A stretch of DNA of 11,966 nucleotides, from NCBI GenBank assembly GCA_964620345.1, contig CAZUHK010000094.1, positions 1 to 11,966 of the forward strand. Direction: 5' to 3'. The notes under the pieces are model-generated. The model was not told the DNA's origin and ran no database searches. It saw only the letters and a list, made by a program, of their open reading frames with translations. This document shows positions 1 to 5,749 of the stretch, piece after piece. How positions within the stretch are numbered: position 1 is the first letter of the stretch; each line of letters opens with the position of its first letter. The stretch comes from CAZUHK01 sp964620345 (GTDB lineage: Bacteria; Planctomycetota; Phycisphaerae; Phycisphaerales; Zrk34). The position numbers were made by a program, and so were the translations under genes.

Positions 1-2
1 CC

Positions 3-464
3 GACCGTGCGCGGCGCCGCGCGCACGCCATCGTCCAGCGGCTGGCCGAGGCCGAGGCGGCGGTACACGACATGCCGATCGACAAGGTCCACTTCCATGA
101 GGTCGGCGCGGTCGACTCGATTGTCGACATGCTCGGCTCGGCCGTCGCGCTGGAACTGCTCGCGGTCGACACGGTCAGTTGCGGTGAACTGCCGATCGGC
201 CACGGCTTTGTGAAGTGTGCCCACGGCACGATGCCGCTGCCGGCCCCGGCCACGGCGCACCTGCTGCGCCGCATCCCCCAGCGCGGCGTCGACCGCGCAT
301 GCGAAACCGTCACCCCCACCGGCGCCGCGCTCGTCGCCGCGCTGGCCGACAGCTTCGGCCCGCTGCCGGCGATGGACGTCGAGCGAATCGGCTACGGCGC
401 CGGCGACCGCGACGACCCCGATCTGCCCAACCTCCTGCGCGCGTACCTCGGCACGCGGGTGTAA
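3..464 (+). CDS. larC: LarC-family (DUF111) nickel-insertion protein, 5'-partial and lacking the C-terminal domain
   Basis: LarC makes the nickel-pincer cofactor of lactate racemase by inserting nickel into the pyridinium dithio-mononucleotide. The reading frame is open from the window edge; the start codon lies upstream, so about 153 residues are visible. Family signatures are a VHFHEVGAVDSIVD stretch (after MPIDK at 72), a GELPIGHGFVKCAHG stretch, LPLPAPAT-like MPLPAPATAHLLR, a VTPTGAALVAAL block and a terminal GYGAGDRDDPDLPNLLRAYLG. Typical LarC proteins continue after this last block into a C-terminal nucleotide-binding domain (LarC2), starting near an ETNIDD-like motif. Here a TAA follows four residues later (462-464), and I see no LarC2 in any downstream frame. 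The protein is therefore LarC1-like, either a natural short form or a truncated gene. A hairpin and octamer repeats follow the stop. The family call is secure; activity without LarC2 is doubtful. Confidence 0.88.
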   Translation, partial: DRARRRAHAIVQRLAEAEAAVHDMPIDKVHFHEVGAVDSIVDMLGSAVALELLAVDTVSCGELPIGHGFVKCAHGTMPLPAPATAHLLRRIPQRGVDRACETVTPTGAALVAALADSFGPLPAMDVERIGYGAGDRDDPDLPNLLRAYLGTRV

Positions 465-506
465 CCCGACCACCGCGAAGATCACAAAGACGCCAAGGCC
501 ACGAAG
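435..506 (+). repeat. Direct repeat copy 1: larC 3' end plus its downstream flank
   Basis: The last nine codons of larC (LRAYLGTRV, stop at 462-464) and the next 42 bases recur at 1221-1292, offset by exactly 786 bp. Bases 450-506 are identical in both copies (57 of 57). In 435-449 the only differences are GCG/GCC for alanine and CTC/TTG for leucine, both synonymous. The non-coding part consists of ACGAAG-like octamers. Confidence 0.93.
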
Positions 507-535
507 GGCAACCAGAACGCGCCGGTTTCGTGGCC
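497..535 (+). repeat. Hairpin after larC (9-bp perfect stem)
   Basis: GGCCACGAA at 497-505 pairs perfectly with TTCGTGGCC at 527-535 across a 21-nt loop. It lies 33 nt after the larC stop. No T-run follows, so it is not a canonical intrinsic terminator. It overlaps the octamer repeat and may be a shorter member of the palindromes seen elsewhere in the window. Confidence 0.55.
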
Positions 536-563
536 GAACGGATCGACACCCGCTCAACCGGCG

Positions 564-590
564 TGTAGACTTTGTAGATACGACTTGGAG
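564..590 (+). promoter_or_regulatory. Candidate operator/promoter and RBS of the toxin-antitoxin pair
   Basis: TGTAGA occurs twice in tandem at 564-569 and 573-578 (9-bp period), just upstream of a GGAG Shine-Dalgarno at 587-590, 8 nt before the antitoxin ATG at 599. The TAGACT and TAGATA hexamers in this repeat resemble -10 boxes. MazE-type antitoxins usually bind their own promoter, so the repeat could be the autoregulatory site. The RBS is well supported; the operator role is inferred from position only. Confidence 0.35.
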
Positions 591-598
591 GCGTCGAC

Positions 599-838
599 AT
601 GGCCACGCGCGTGCAACGATGGGGCAATTCGCTCGCGGTGCGTCTGCCGCGGCAGACCGCGGAGAAAGCCCGGATCAGCGAGGGCAGCGAAGTCGAACTC
701 GTGGCCGCCGATGGGCAGATTATCGTGCGCCCAGTTCGGCCGGTGATCGCACTGGACGATTTGCTCAAGGACGCCACGCCCTCACGCCTCCACGGCGAAA
801 CCGACTGGGGCGCCCCGGTCGGCAAGGAGATCTGGTGA
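599..838 (+). CDS. mazE: MazE-type antitoxin (AbrB/SpoVT fold)
   Basis: This 79-residue protein would neutralise the toxin encoded next and repress the shared promoter. Residues 3-45 (RVQRWGNSLAVRLPRQ and on to VELVAADGQIIVRPV) are a typical swapped-hairpin AbrB DNA-binding domain. The C-terminal tail, with LDDLL near residues 52-56, LHGETDW and a final PVGKEIW, matches the toxin-wrapping peptide of MazE/ChpS/PemI proteins. The ATG at 599 has a GGAG 8 nt upstream. The stop TGA (836-838) overlaps the toxin ATG by one base, which suggests translational coupling. Base composition resembles the neighbours, so recent transfer is not obvious from composition. Length is normal for the family. What is unusual is the setting: the pair is bracketed by two copies of the larC tail. 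Confidence 0.92.
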   Translation: MATRVQRWGNSLAVRLPRQTAEKARISEGSEVELVAADGQIIVRPVRPVIALDDLLKDATPSRLHGETDWGAPVGKEIW

Positions 839-1179
839 TGGCGCGCCGCCAGACGGCGCCGGACCGCGGCGATGTGGTCTGGCTCCGCTTCACGCCGACC
901 CAGGGCAGCGAGCAAAGCGGCCACCGCCCCGCGCTCGTGCTCTCGCCCAAACGCTACAACCGGCGCGTCGGCCTGGCCCTGGTCTGCCCCATCACCACCC
1001 GCATCAAGCAGTATCCATTCGAATTGCCGATCGACATCGAAAGCAAGGACGCGGTGGTGTTGTCCGACCAATTGCGATCCATCGATTGGCGTGAACGGAT
1101 GACCGGCGTCATCTCGCCCATTGACGACGCTCTCATGGACCAGGTAATCGCGCGCATCTCTACCCTGCTGTTCGACTGA
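838..1179 (+). CDS. mazF: MazF/PemK/ChpB-type endoribonuclease toxin
   Basis: A 113-residue CcdB/PemK-fold toxin that would cut mRNA at short motifs when free of antitoxin. Visible family features are RGDVVWLRFTP at residues 10-20, QGSEQSGHRPALVLSP at 22-37 with the conserved catalytic-region Arg30, YN at 40-41, CPITTRIKQYPFEL at 50-63 with Thr53/Thr54 in the catalytic threonine position, a VVLSDQLRSIDW strand at 73-84, and a C-terminal helix ending ISTLLFD. All expected catalytic-site elements are intact, so the toxin should be functional. The ATG at 838 overlaps the antitoxin stop (TGATG), and AAGGAGA at 824-830 provides an RBS. The frame is open far upstream, but the homology starts at this ATG. 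Immediately after the stop come codons resembling the end of larC. Family assignment is firm; cleavage specificity cannot be read from sequence. Confidence 0.93.
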   Translation: MARRQTAPDRGDVVWLRFTPTQGSEQSGHRPALVLSPKRYNRRVGLALVCPITTRIKQYPFELPIDIESKDAVVLSDQLRSIDWRERMTGVISPIDDALMDQVIARISTLLFD

Positions 1180-1187
1180 TTCTGCCG

Positions 1188-1250
1188 AACGAGCGCAACC
1201 GTCGCGATATCCCTGGCCACCTGCGCGCCTACTTGGGCACGCGGGTGTAA
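1188..1250 (+). pseudogene. Remnant of a second, diverged larC 3' end
   Basis: Read in the frame that ends at TAA 1248-1250, this stretch gives NERNRRDIPGH followed by LRAYLGTRV. Aligned without gaps to the end of larC (402-464) it keeps the R, D and P positions and conservative E/D and I/L changes, then matches exactly in protein for nine residues with synonymous codon differences. The frame has no plausible start and the toxin gene lies directly upstream, so it is only a fragment. Similarity in the first 11 codons is weak; the last nine are certain. Confidence 0.68.
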
Positions 1251-1292
1251 CCCGACCACCGCGAAGATCACAAAGACGCCAAGGCCACGAAG
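1221..1292 (+). repeat. Direct repeat copy 2: larC tail plus flank, downstream of the toxin
   Basis: This is the second copy of the 72-bp segment at 435-506 (69 of 72 bases the same, 1236-1292 identical to 450-506). It begins 42 nt after the toxin stop. The two copies diverge again right after ACGAAG. Confidence 0.93.
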
Positions 1293-1358
1293 CGAGGCAA
1301 GACAACTCTGGCTGGCCTTCGTGTGCTTCGTGTCTTCGTGTCTTCGTGTGCTCCGTGG
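1256..1358. repeat. Imperfect inverted repeat of ACGAAG octamers between converging genes
   Basis: The left arm (1256-1292, CCACC ... CCACGAAG) is approximately the reverse complement of the right arm (1326-1358). The right arm contains three tandem octamers: TTCGTGTC at 1327-1334 and 1335-1342, and TTCGTGTG at 1343-1350. The element fills the space between the + strand toxin/larC remnant and the - strand aminotransferase, whose stop is at 1364-1366. It could act as a transcription barrier in both directions, but no T-tract is present. The interval 1180-1363 otherwise contains only the larC remnant. Confidence 0.6.
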
Positions 1359-1363
1359 AGCAC

Positions 1364-2476
1364 CTACGCCGCGAAGAACGACTGGATCGCGTCGACCACT
1401 TCCGCCTGCTCATCCGGCGTGAGCTCGGCGGACATGGGCAGGGCCAGCACCTCGCGGCAGGCGCGTTCGGTTTCGGGCAAGTCGCCCTGGGTGTAGCCGA
1501 GGTCGGCGAAGCAGTCCTGCTGGTGCAGGCCCAGGGGATAAAAGATCGCGCAGCCGATGCCGCGGTCGGTCAGGTGGGCCATGAGCGTGTCGCGCCGATC
1601 GGTGCGGATCACGTACTGGTGGTAGACGTGACCGCCGGTGTGGTCGACCGGCAGCGTGAGGCGATCGGTCAGGCCGGCCTCGGCGAACAGTTGGTCGTAC
1701 CGCGCCGCGGCCTGACGGCGGGCGGCGTTCCAGGCGTCGATGTGGCGAAGCTTGATGCGCAGGGCCGCGCACTGCATCGCGTCGCAGCGGAAATTGCCGC
1801 CGACCATGCGGTAGTAGTACCGCGGGTTCATGCCGTGATTGCGGACGATGGCGAGCTTGTCGGCCAGGGCGGGGTCGTTGGTGACGATGGCGCCGGCGTC
1901 GCCGAGGGCCGAGAGGTTCTTGGTGGGGTAGAACGAGAAGCAGCCGGTCAGGCCGAACGCCCCGGCCTTGACGCCGTCGCGGGTGGCGCCGATGGCCTGG
2001 GCCGCGTCCTCGACGATCGGCAGATCGCGCTCGCAGGCGATCCGCTGCAGCCGCGGCAGGTCGGGCACCTGGCCGTACAGATCGACGGGCATGATCGCGG
2101 CGGTGCGGTCGGTGATCGCATCGGCCACGCGGTCGATGTCGAGGTTGCAGGTGGTCGGCTCGATATCGACGAACACGGGCCTGGCGCCGACGCGGCGGAT
2201 CGCGCCGGCGGTGGCGAAGAAAGTGAACGGCGTGGTGATGACCTCGTCGCCGGGGCCCACGCCGATCGCCATCAGCGACGCCAGCAGTGCATCGGAGCCG
2301 CTGGCCACACTCACCGCGCGCTTCGTGCCGCAGTATTCGGCCAGCTCCCGCTCGAAGCCATCGACGTGCGGCCCGCCGATGTAGCCGCCGCTGCGCATCA
2401 CCTCGATCACCGCCGCCTCCAGCTCCTCGGCCAGGGGCGCGTACTGACGCTTGAGGTCCATGAATGAAACAGCCAT
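1364..2476 (-). CDS. DegT/DnrJ/EryC1/StrS-family PLP-dependent sugar aminotransferase
   Basis: A 370-residue fold-type I aminotransferase acting on a keto nucleotide sugar. The N-terminus (MDLKRQYAPLAEEL from residue 6) and SGSDALLA (60-66) are typical. VEDAAQ carries Asp157 and Gln160, the pyridine-contacting residues, and SFYPTKNLSALGD carries the PLP lysine Lys186. A HQYVIRT strand and a GCAIFYPLGLHQQ segment near residues 290-317 also fit. Overall it resembles WbpE-like enzymes that aminate the 3-position of UDP-hexuronates, but a 4-aminotransferase role cannot be excluded. With the WbpA-type dehydrogenase in the same strand array, a role in a UDP-3-amino uronic acid is a reasonable inference; the WbpB/WbpD partners are not in the window. 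The ATG at 2476 has no good Shine-Dalgarno; an in-frame ATG at residue 6 is an alternative. It is the last gene of the leftward array. Confidence 0.88.
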   Translation of the reverse strand: MAVSFMDLKRQYAPLAEELEAAVIEVMRSGGYIGGPHVDGFERELAEYCGTKRAVSVASGSDALLASLMAIGVGPGDEVITTPFTFFATAGAIRRVGARPVFVDIEPTTCNLDIDRVADAITDRTAAIMPVDLYGQVPDLPRLQRIACERDLPIVEDAAQAIGATRDGVKAGAFGLTGCFSFYPTKNLSALGDAGAIVTNDPALADKLAIVRNHGMNPRYYYRMVGGNFRCDAMQCAALRIKLRHIDAWNAARRQAAARYDQLFAEAGLTDRLTLPVDHTGGHVYHQYVIRTDRRDTLMAHLTDRGIGCAIFYPLGLHQQDCFADLGYTQGDLPETERACREVLALPMSAELTPDEQAEVVDAIQSFFAA

Positions 2477-2526
2477 GCGCGAAGCATATCACGAAGGTTT
2501 CCGTCACGCCGCTCGCGGCTTCGCGC
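2477..2526 (-). promoter_or_regulatory. Inverted repeat abutting the aminotransferase start codon
   Basis: GCGCGAAGC (2477-2485) and GCTTCGCGC (2518-2526) form a perfect 9-bp stem with a 32-nt loop. In transcript sense the 3' arm ends directly at the ATG (2474-2476), where a ribosome-binding site should be, and none is visible. The stem could restrict initiation or simply be another member of the GCGAAG repeat family. It lies in the 61-bp gap after the epimerase gene. Confidence 0.4.
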
Positions 2527-2537
2527 GCCGCGCGGCC

Positions 2538-3527
2538 TCACATCACCTTCGCGTACCACTCACACGTCGCCGCCAGGCCGTCATCGAAACTCACCCGCGG
2601 CTCGTATCCCAGCACCCGCCGCGCCTTGGCGATATCCGCCAGCGAGTGCCGCACGTCGCCGGGCCGGGCCTCGGCGCGTTCGGGCTGGACATTGGGCTTG
2701 TCCAGCCGCTCAGCCATACGGGTGTACAGGTCGTTCACGCTCACCCGCCCGCCGCAGGCGATGTTGAACGCCTCGCCGACCAGCGGTCGATCCGCCCCGG
2801 CGGCCAGCAGGTTGGCGTGTACCACGTTGTGTACGAAGGTGAAGTCGCGCGACTGCTCGCCGTCGCCGTAGATCGTCGCGGGCTGGTCGTTCAGCAGCGC
2901 CCGGGCGAACGCGGCGATCACCGCGGCGTAGGCGCTGTTGGCGTTCTGCCGGGGGCCGAAGATGTTGAAGTAACGCAGCGTGGCGGCATCGAGGTCGTAG
3001 CAGTTCGCATACGCGCGCATCGCGTGCTCGCCGGCCAGCTTGCTCGCGGCGTAGGGACTGAACGGCGCGGGGCACTGGGTTTCGACCTTGGCGGCATCGG
3101 GGTCCGGCGGGTCGCCATAGGCGCTGGACGAGCCGGCGTAGACCACCCGCCGCACGCCCGCGGCCCGCGCCGCCTCGAGCACGCCGATCGTGCCCAACAC
3201 GTTGACCTGGTGATACCGCCGCGGCTGGCTGACGCTGCGCGGCACCGAGCCCAGCGCCGCGTGGTGCAGCACGACCTCGCAACCATCGACCGCGTCGGCC
3301 ATGGCCGCGTCATCAAGGATCGAGCCGGTGACCTGCCGCACCGAATTGCCGAAGCCCGCCAGGTTCGCCCAGTCCCCGCCGGACAGGTCGTCGATGCCCA
3401 CGACCTCGGCGCCCAACGCGACCAGCGCTTCACACAGGTGCGAGCCGATGAACCCCGCGGCGCCGGTGACCAGCACGCGCCGGCCGGCGAACGCGTCGCC
3501 GTGCAATGATCTGAAGTCGGTCGGCAT
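2538..3527 (-). CDS. NAD-dependent nucleotide-sugar 4-epimerase (WbpP/TviC/GalE type)
   Basis: A 329-residue extended short-chain dehydrogenase. The Rossmann motif GAAGFIG is at residues 22-28, followed by GIDDL (44-48) with the adenosine-binding Asp. ALGSVPRSVSQP (91-102), the SSS segment (133-135) and Tyr159-x-x-x-Lys163 in SPYAASK form the active site. RYFNIFGPRQ (185-194), YGDGEQSRDF (220-229) and the C-terminal GDVRHSLADIAKARRVLGYEP are close to WbpP/TviC, which interconvert UDP-GlcNAc and UDP-GalNAc or their uronic acids. This makes UDP-N-acetylhexosamine 4-epimerase the best call, ahead of plain GalE. The start at 3527 lies 18 nt before GRRVLVTG and has a weak RBS. The legC gene ends 19 nt upstream, so the two are probably cotranscribed. 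The exact substrate is inferred, not shown. Confidence 0.87.
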   Translation of the reverse strand: MPTDFRSLHGDAFAGRRVLVTGAAGFIGSHLCEALVALGAEVVGIDDLSGGDWANLAGFGNSVRQVTGSILDDAAMADAVDGCEVVLHHAALGSVPRSVSQPRRYHQVNVLGTIGVLEAARAAGVRRVVYAGSSSAYGDPPDPDAAKVETQCPAPFSPYAASKLAGEHAMRAYANCYDLDAATLRYFNIFGPRQNANSAYAAVIAAFARALLNDQPATIYGDGEQSRDFTFVHNVVHANLLAAGADRPLVGEAFNIACGGRVSVNDLYTRMAERLDKPNVQPERAEARPGDVRHSLADIAKARRVLGYEPRVSFDDGLAATCEWYAKVM

Positions 3528-3546
3528 GGCGGCAATGGTAACGACT

Positions 3547-4740
3547 TCACCGCGCGGCGCGGCGGATCGTGTCGATCACCCGCTGCTGGTCGGCCTCGGT
3601 CAGGTGCGCCGAACTGGGCAGCGACAGGGCCTGGGCATGCAACCGATCGGCGATGGGGCAATCGCGATTCGGGCCATCGGCAAACGCCGGCGAGCGGTGC
3701 AGCGGCTGCCACAGCGGCCGGGCCTCAATGCCCGCGGCGCCGAGCGTGCGAAGCAGCTCGCGGCTGGTCATGCCCGACGCCGCTTGGTCGATCAGCACGG
3801 TCGTCAGCCAGCACGAGGCGCGCGCCTCGGGCGCCTCGGGCATGAACGACAGGCCCGGCACGTCGGCCAGTTGCTCGGCGTAGGTCGCGGCGATGCGGCG
3901 ACGGGCGGCGACCAGTTCGTCGAGCTGTTGCATCTGCGCCACGCCCAGCGCCGCGGCGAGGTTGCTCAGGCGGTAGTTGTGGCCGACCGTGTCGTGAATC
4001 GATTCGATCGGATCGACCTTGGCCTGCGTGGTCAGGTGGCGGGCGCGGTCGGCGAGCTGCGCATCGGCGGTCAGCAGCATGCCCCCGCCGCCGGTGGTGA
4101 TGAGCTTGTTGCCGTTGAAGCTCAGCGTCGCCAGGCCGCTGCCATGGCCGACGGGCCGGCCGGCGTACCGCGCGCCGATCGCCTCGGCGGCGTCTTCGAT
4201 GAGCACCAGGCCAAACCGCATCGCCAGGTCGCGCAGCTCGCGCAGCGGCACGGGGTGGCCCAGCAGGTGGACCGGCAGCAAAGCCCGCACGCGCCGGCCG
4301 GTGTCGCGGTTGAACAGGTCCGGCCCGCGCTTCTGGCACTGCTCGGCGCAGAACCGCTCGACCGCCGCGGGGTCGATCTGCCAATGCGTCGGCTCGGCGT
4401 CGATGAACACCGGCCAGGCGCCGTGGTAGCGCACCGCGTTGGCCGGGGCGATGAACGTCAGCGCCGGCACGAGCACCTCATCGTCGCGCTCCACACCGGC
4501 GAGCTTGAGCGCGATGTGCAGCGCCGCGGTGCCGTTGATCGTGGCGACCGCGTGCACGCGGCCGATGTGATCGGCGATCATCCGCTCGAACCGCTCGACG
4601 AACGTGCCGGCGCTGGACACCCAGCCGCTGTCCAGGCATTGCTGGACGCACCGCGATGCATCGGGGCCAAGGGTCGGCTCGCTGAGAGCGATGCGGCGCG
4701 GCGTCGTGCCGGGGCCGGCCGGCGGCCGGTCAGAGGGCAT
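3547..4740 (-). CDS. legC: LegC-type nucleotide-sugar 4-aminotransferase (legionaminic acid pathway)
   Basis: A 397-residue DegT-superfamily enzyme that would transfer an amino group to C4 of the 4-keto-6-deoxy-GlcNAc nucleotide made by LegB. The family-specific opening is ALSEPTLG (18-25) then CLDSGWVSSAG (35-45). NGTAALHIAL (69-78), IEDAAEAIGA with Asp183, and SFNGNKLITTGGGG with PLP Lys212 follow. The SFNGNK(L/I)ITTGGGG loop and the SGWVSSAG opening distinguish the LegC group from PseC and from the WbpE-like enzyme downstream. Residues 1-17 are a Pro/Arg-rich extension that may not be translated, though no better start is obvious. The first 11 bp overlap the end of legB, indicating coupled translation. 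LegB next to LegC is a hallmark pair, so confidence in the pathway is high. Confidence 0.92.
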   Translation of the reverse strand: MPSDRPPAGPGTTPRRIALSEPTLGPDASRCVQQCLDSGWVSSAGTFVERFERMIADHIGRVHAVATINGTAALHIALKLAGVERDDEVLVPALTFIAPANAVRYHGAWPVFIDAEPTHWQIDPAAVERFCAEQCQKRGPDLFNRDTGRRVRALLPVHLLGHPVPLRELRDLAMRFGLVLIEDAAEAIGARYAGRPVGHGSGLATLSFNGNKLITTGGGGMLLTADAQLADRARHLTTQAKVDPIESIHDTVGHNYRLSNLAAALGVAQMQQLDELVAARRRIAATYAEQLADVPGLSFMPEAPEARASCWLTTVLIDQAASGMTSRELLRTLGAAGIEARPLWQPLHRSPAFADGPNRDCPIADRLHAQALSLPSSAHLTEADQQRVIDTIRRAAR

Positions 4741-5749
4741 GATGTCCGGGGCGATAGCGATCGCGATGCTCCTTGATCCATTCGACGGTGCGTTCCAGGC
4801 CCTCGCGCAAGCTCACCGCCGGCCGCCAGCCGCACAGCTCGGCCACCAGCGCGTTGGACGCCAGCAGGCGATCGACTTCGCTGGCCTCGGGGCGGACGCG
4901 GTCGGCGTCGGTGGTGATGTCCGGCTCGCGCCCGACGATCCGGCCGATCAGTCCGACCAGGTCGCCGATCGAAATCTCCTGACCCCGGCCGAGGTTGACC
5001 GCCCGGCCGATCGCCGCGTCGCATCGTGCGAGCGCGAGGTAGCCGGCCACGGTGTCATCGACGTAGTTGAAATCGCGTGTCGGCTCGGTCGCCCCGAGCT
5101 TGACGGTCGGGCCGGCCAGCAGTTGCGTGATGATCGCGGGGATGACCGCCCGGGCGCTTTGCCGCGGGCCGAAGGTGTTGAACGGCCGGGCGGTCACCAC
5201 CGGCAGGCCGAACGACCGGGCGAACGCCTCGGCCATCTTGTCCGCGCCGATCTTGCTCGCCGCGTACGGGCTCTGGCCCTGCAGCGGATGATCCTCGTCG
5301 ATCGGCACGTGCTGCGCGGTGCCGTAGGTCTCGCTGGTCGAGGTGTGGACGATCCGCTCGACGCCCGCGGCCCGGCCGGCCTGCAGCACGTTGAGCGTGC
5401 CTTCGATGTTGGTCCGCACGTACGACCGCGGCGCGTGGTAGGAATAGGGAATCGCGATCAGCGCCGCGAGGTGGAACACGACTTCGCAGCCGGACACCGC
5501 GTCGCGCACGCAGTCGGCGTCGGCGATGTCGCCGGCGAGGATGTCCATCTCATCGGCGAGTTCCGAGTCGTCCAGCCAGCCGCGGGCGCCCAGGGCGTTG
5601 TAGTGCACCATCGCCCGCACCGCCGCGCCTTCGCGCACCAGCCGCTCGGCCAGGTGTGAACCGATGAACCCCCCGGCACCGGTGACCAGAACCTTCCTGC
5701 CGGACCAGGTCGCCCCGCCCGCCGAAGCTTCTGAGCCAAGGCGTGTCAT
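4730..5749 (-). CDS. legB: LegB-type nucleotide-sugar 4,6-dehydratase
   Basis: A 339-residue extended SDR enzyme expected to convert GDP- (or UDP-) GlcNAc into the 4-keto-6-deoxy sugar, the first committed step to legionaminic acid. The NAD motif GAGGFIG is at residues 24-30. HLAALIAIPYSYHAPRSY (93-110) is characteristic of the LegB group. STSETYGTA (137-145) carries the Thr-Ser-Glu triplet (138-140) that replaces the TDE of dTDP-glucose dehydratases, and Tyr162-x-x-x-Lys166 lies in SPYAASK. RPFNTFGPRQSARAVIP and RDFNYVDDT follow. Length fits the family; residues 1-17 before GRKVLVTG are variable. The ATG overlaps the ptmE stop (ATGA, 5746-5749) and the gene end overlaps legC by 11 bp, so ptmE-legB-legC form a coupled unit. 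The nucleotide carried by the substrate cannot be read directly; the adjacent PtmE suggests GDP. Confidence 0.93.
   Translation of the reverse strand: MTRLGSEASAGGATWSGRKVLVTGAGGFIGSHLAERLVREGAAVRAMVHYNALGARGWLDDSELADEMDILAGDIADADCVRDAVSGCEVVFHLAALIAIPYSYHAPRSYVRTNIEGTLNVLQAGRAAGVERIVHTSTSETYGTAQHVPIDEDHPLQGQSPYAASKIGADKMAEAFARSFGLPVVTARPFNTFGPRQSARAVIPAIITQLLAGPTVKLGATEPTRDFNYVDDTVAGYLALARCDAAIGRAVNLGRGQEISIGDLVGLIGRIVGREPDITTDADRVRPEASEVDRLLASNALVAELCGWRPAVSLREGLERTVEWIKEHRDRYRPGHHAL

Noticed and set aside
217..1179. A single 320-residue + strand protein ending in the toxin
   Set aside because: The part before 838 is low-complexity Arg/Pro/Thr sequence out of frame with larC and the antitoxin. 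Toxin homology starts at the ATG at 838, which has its own RBS.
435..1292. Insertion sequence or integron-type cassette around the toxin-antitoxin genes
   Set aside because: No transposase, integrase or terminal inverted repeats are visible. The bracketing repeats are larC gene tails with synonymous changes, which is unlike a short target-site duplication or an attC site.
1327..1350. Tandem repeats as a CRISPR array
   Set aside because: The units are 8 bp and adjacent, with no spacers, and no cas genes are present.
1346..2467. Long + strand open frame opposite the DegT aminotransferase (and similar ones opposite 2451-3509, 3301-4776, 4604-5659, 5743-6843, 7991-8980)
   Set aside because: These are antisense shadows caused by high GC. 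Their translations are rich in Arg, Ala, Gly and His with no domain pattern, while the minus-strand frames carry complete enzyme motifs.
4730..5749. Pseudaminic acid (Pse) pathway instead of legionaminic acid
   Set aside because: LegB-type PYSYHAPRSY and LegC-type SGWVSSAG signatures, a NeuC/LegG hydrolysing epimerase and the PtmE enzyme fit the Leg route. The Pse route uses PseB, PseC and the PseG glycosyltransferase-like hydrolase, which are absent.
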